This document shows positions 41,882 to 44,462 of a DNA stretch of 44,462 bases, one piece after another. The stretch lies in contig OMOD01000161.1 in NCBI GenBank assembly GCA_900290255.1, forward strand, positions 1-44,462. Reading direction: 5' to 3'. The notes beneath the pieces are model-generated. The model saw only the letters and a program-made list of their open reading frames with translations. It was not told where the DNA came from and did not search any database. A program made the translations under genes and the position numbers. The number at the start of each line of letters is the position of its first letter. Position 1 is the stretch's first letter. The stretch is from Candidatus Sulfotelmatobacter kueseliae. GTDB lineage: Bacteria; Acidobacteriota; Terriglobia; Terriglobales; Acidobacteriaceae.

Positions 41882-43252
41882 ATGGCGCGGAAAGCGGAGC
41901 CCACAATCTTGCAGGAAGAATTGTACCCGGCGGCCCGCGCCGGGCTTTCGCGTGCAGAAGCTGCGCGCGAGGAGTTGGACGACGCCCGCCTGATCGATCT
42001 GGATGTCGACGAAGGATCTCCTTTCCTGCGCGGGCAAAAGCGCATCTCCGCCCGGCGCAGCGCGCTTCCCAGGAAGGCCACCCACGGTCTGCTGTGGGCC
42101 ATGAGCGTGGCTGCGATTCTGTGCCTGGCCGCGCTCGTCGCCGGCGGTCTTTACCAGTACGGCGAACACTCGTGGCGCTTCCGGGTGGAATCGAGCGACA
42201 ACCTGGCGATCATGGGCACGGAAAATGTGAGCAAGGCGCAGGTGATGGAAGTGATGGGCGGCGACATCGGGCGCAACATTTTCTTCATTCCGCTGGCCCA
42301 GCAGCAGGCTCAGCTGGAGCAGATTCCGTGGGTGGAATCGGCCAGCGTGATGCGCTTCGTGCCCAACCGGCTGCAGGTGGAGATTCAGGAGCGCACGCCG
42401 GTGGCGTTTGCGCGAGTGGGGTCGCGCATCGCGCTGATTGATGCGGGCGGCACGCTGATGGATTTGCCAAGAAACGACTTGACGCGCCGTCGCAAATATT
42501 CGTTTCCCGTCATCCTGGGAATGAATCCCGGCGAGCCGCTTTCCACGCGGGCCCCGCGCATGAAGGCGTATGCGGAGTTGATCCGCGACCTGGATTCCGG
42601 CGGGGCCCATTACTCCCAGGATTTGAGCGAGGTCGATCTTTCGGATCTCGACGACGTGAAGGTGCGGGTGAATGATGCGGCGGGCGACGTGCTGTTACAT
42701 CTGGGATCGTCGGATTATTTGAAGCGCTACAAGATTTATGTCAGCCATGCGCAGGAATGGCGGCAGCAGTTCCAGAAGCTGGAATCGGTGAACCTGCGCT
42801 ATGACAACCAGGTGATAGTGAATCCCGACATGCAGGGCACGCCGAAGCTGCCGGCGTTGACCGCGACCGCAGCCAAGGCGGCAGCGGCCGCGGGCGTGAA
42901 ACCGGCGGCGCTGGTATCGCGCGTGGGACGGAATGAACCCGGGATTCCCAAGCCGGTTTTCGAGTTGTCGCCGCAGAAGCTGGACCCCAAGGCCGCGGCG
43001 GCGAAGAAGCCGGCAGCGAAACCGAAGGCGAAGAAACCGGCAGCCAAACCGGGCAAGAACGCTGCCGTGAAAACGGCGCCGCCGAAGACCGTGGTTTCCG
43101 CGCCGAAGGCGGGCGCTGGGACAACACGGGCCCCCGCGCCGCAGCCGGAAGCGAAGAAGCTGGCGCAATCCGCGCCGGCGACAGGGAGTGCGGTCAGTCA
43201 GAAGCCGAGTCCGGCGATTGCGAAACCGCCGGCGAACGCAGCTCCCAACTGA
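41882..43252 (+). CDS. ftsQ: cell division protein FtsQ with long Ala/Lys/Pro-rich tail
   Basis: A 456-residue bitopic divisome protein. The cytoplasmic part (1-65) is acidic then basic. One membrane helix follows (about 72-92, LLWAMSVAAILCLAALVAGGL). The POTRA domain (about 98-172) contains VSKAQVMEVMGGDIGRNIF and IPWVESASVMRFVPNRLQVE, typical of FtsQ/DivIB. The FtsQ beta domain runs to about residue 310. The last 120-130 residues are low-complexity (AKKPAAKPKAKKPAAKP-like), which is unusual for FtsQ and could bind peptidoglycan or be disordered. murB and ddl, frequent neighbours, are absent before it. Confidence 0.92.
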   Translation: MARKAEPTILQEELYPAARAGLSRAEAAREELDDARLIDLDVDEGSPFLRGQKRISARRSALPRKATHGLLWAMSVAAILCLAALVAGGLYQYGEHSWRFRVESSDNLAIMGTENVSKAQVMEVMGGDIGRNIFFIPLAQQQAQLEQIPWVESASVMRFVPNRLQVEIQERTPVAFARVGSRIALIDAGGTLMDLPRNDLTRRRKYSFPVILGMNPGEPLSTRAPRMKAYAELIRDLDSGGAHYSQDLSEVDLSDLDDVKVRVNDAAGDVLLHLGSSDYLKRYKIYVSHAQEWRQQFQKLESVNLRYDNQVIVNPDMQGTPKLPALTATAAKAAAAAGVKPAALVSRVGRNEPGIPKPVFELSPQKLDPKAAAAKKPAAKPKAKKPAAKPGKNAAVKTAPPKTVVSAPKAGAGTTRAPAPQPEAKKLAQSAPATGSAVSQKPSPAIAKPPANAAPN

Positions 43253-43307
43253 GTTGAGGTCAACGAAACAGCAGGGCGGAATTTAGAAAGTGGATTTCAT
43301 TAAGACC

Positions 43308-44462
43308 ATGGGCAACCAGCAAGGCAACTTCTTGACGGCAATTGATGTAGGCAGCGCCCGGACGCGGGCGCTCGTGGCCGAGATCACGGACAACGGGCTG
43401 CGCTATCGCGGGCACGGCGTGGCCGATTCACGCGGCTCGCGCAAGGGCGTGATCGTCGAACTCGACAAGGCGGTAGCGGCGATCCAGAAGGCGGTCGAGG
43501 CCGCCGAAGACGCGGCGGGCGCGCCGGTCGAGCACGCCATTGTCGGCATGGGCGGAGCGCATGTGCGCGGCGTGAACAGCCAGGGCGGCATCAGCCTGGG
43601 CACGCGTCCGCGCGAGATCGGCCGCGACGAGATCAAGCAGGCAGTAGAAAAGGCCCGCGCCATTCCGCTGCCCGCCGACCGCGAGATTCTGCACCTGCTG
43701 CCGCAGGAATTCATTCTCGATGACCAGCCGGGCGTGCACGATCCGCTGGGCATGATGGCGGCGCGGCTGGAGGTGAAGGTTCATCTGGTGACCGCGGCGA
43801 CCAGCGCAACCCAGAATGTGATTACGGCCGTGAACAAGGCGGGAGTGCATGTGGACGACACGGTGTTCGAGCCGCTGGCCGCGGCGGACTCCGTGCTGCG
43901 CGCCGACGAGCGGGAACTGGGCGTGTGCCTGGCCGATATCGGCGCCGGTTCGACCGAACTGATCGTCTTTCAGCAGGGAGCAGTGGCTTACACCGGAGTG
44001 ATTCCGGTCGGCGGAGACCATTTCACCAGCGATTTGTCGGTAGGTCTGTGCACGGCGCTGGCCGAGGCCGAAACCATCAAGAAGACATACGGCAACGCCA
44101 TCGTCACGCTGATCCCTGAGGGAAATGAAGTGGAGGTTCCCTCGGTGGGCGACCGGCCATCGCGGCTGCTGCCGCAGCGGCTGGTGCGGCTGGTGGGAGA
44201 AATTCTCGAGCCGCGGGCGCGCGAGCTGTTTGAGATGATGCGCGAAAACCTGCGGCAAGGCGGCATGTACGAAGTCTGCCTGGCGGGCGTCGTGCTGACC
44301 GGAGGAGGGTCGCGGCTGCCGGGAATTTTCGATGTGGCCGAGTCGGTGTTGCGGCGGCCGGTGCGGCTCTCGTGGCCTGCGCCGCTGGCCAAAATGCCAG
44401 CGACGCTGTCCGAACCCGAGTTCGCCACCCTGCTGGGCATGGTGAATTACGGACAGCGGGCG
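43308..44462 (+). CDS. ftsA: cell division protein FtsA, truncated by the window end
   Basis: An actin-like ATPase that anchors the FtsZ ring to the membrane. Visible are the phosphate-1 motif AIDVGSARTRALVAE, the 1C (SHS2) subdomain region AIVGMGGAHVRGVNSQGG, phosphate-2 CLADIGAGSTELIVF and the adenosine motif VVLTGGGSRLPGI. 385 codons are present and the frame is open at 44462; the C-terminal amphipathic membrane helix is not reached. The ATG at 43308 fits the family start. An in-frame GTG at 43290 with GGCGG upstream is an alternative. It lies 55 nt after ftsQ; ftsZ would be expected next. Confidence 0.95.
   Translation, partial: MGNQQGNFLTAIDVGSARTRALVAEITDNGLRYRGHGVADSRGSRKGVIVELDKAVAAIQKAVEAAEDAAGAPVEHAIVGMGGAHVRGVNSQGGISLGTRPREIGRDEIKQAVEKARAIPLPADREILHLLPQEFILDDQPGVHDPLGMMAARLEVKVHLVTAATSATQNVITAVNKAGVHVDDTVFEPLAAADSVLRADERELGVCLADIGAGSTELIVFQQGAVAYTGVIPVGGDHFTSDLSVGLCTALAEAETIKKTYGNAIVTLIPEGNEVEVPSVGDRPSRLLPQRLVRLVGEILEPRARELFEMMRENLRQGGMYEVCLAGVVLTGGGSRLPGIFDVAESVLRRPVRLSWPAPLAKMPATLSEPEFATLLGMVNYGQRA

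Overview
The window is GC-rich chromosomal DNA, most probably from an acidobacterium of the Koribacter/Terriglobia type. The pointers are Ser/Thr kinases fused to PD40 beta-propellers, an orphan gvpL/F gene, an AroDE fusion, an EF-P with a non-lysine loop, and unusually abundant short repeats between genes. This placement rests on gene content and style; no rRNA or other marker is present.

Left part (1-14,400) is mostly minus strand. A threonine-synthase-like gene followed 2 nt later by a MoaD/ThiS-type sulfur carrier is preceded by a complete promoter, a SAM-I (S-box) riboswitch aptamer and an intrinsic terminator. I think this is the most interesting locus: the control element says methionine/SAM metabolism, while the enzyme looks like threonine synthase. 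Then come a secreted M28 peptidase, a gene-poor kilobase of palindromic elements, gvpL/F, aroDE, a secreted FlgT-like protein (+), an AMMECR1 protein overlapping pgsA, a small helix-hairpin-helix protein, gdhA, a secreted unknown protein and an MBL-fold hydrolase.

Middle part (14,700-30,300): a receptor-like Ser/Thr kinase, a membrane-anchored TPR-like protein, trpE facing trpG convergently, two small unknown proteins, pckA, a small gene broken by a 14-bp tandem duplication, apt, acyP, efp, a YtxH protein, a TonB-family protein, an AMIN-domain protein and a PilZ protein.

Right part (30,600-end, + strand) is a division and cell-wall cluster: murE, murF, mraY, murD, ftsW, murG, murC, then a 1.3-kb minus-strand island (DUF385-like protein, cupin, aldo/keto reductase remnant), then ftsQ and ftsA, which runs off the end. 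These genes carry out the cytoplasmic and lipid-linked steps of peptidoglycan synthesis and early divisome assembly. The usual upstream ftsL/ftsI are absent, and no murB or ddl lies between murC and ftsQ.

Throughout, intergenic space is filled by several unrelated families of degenerate short tandem units (7 bp in most families, 8 or 10 bp in others), usually arranged as two inverted arms and very often starting at, or supplying, a gene's stop codon. Separate 130-250-bp elements with terminal inverted repeats are also present. One short hairpin element sits in frame inside murC.
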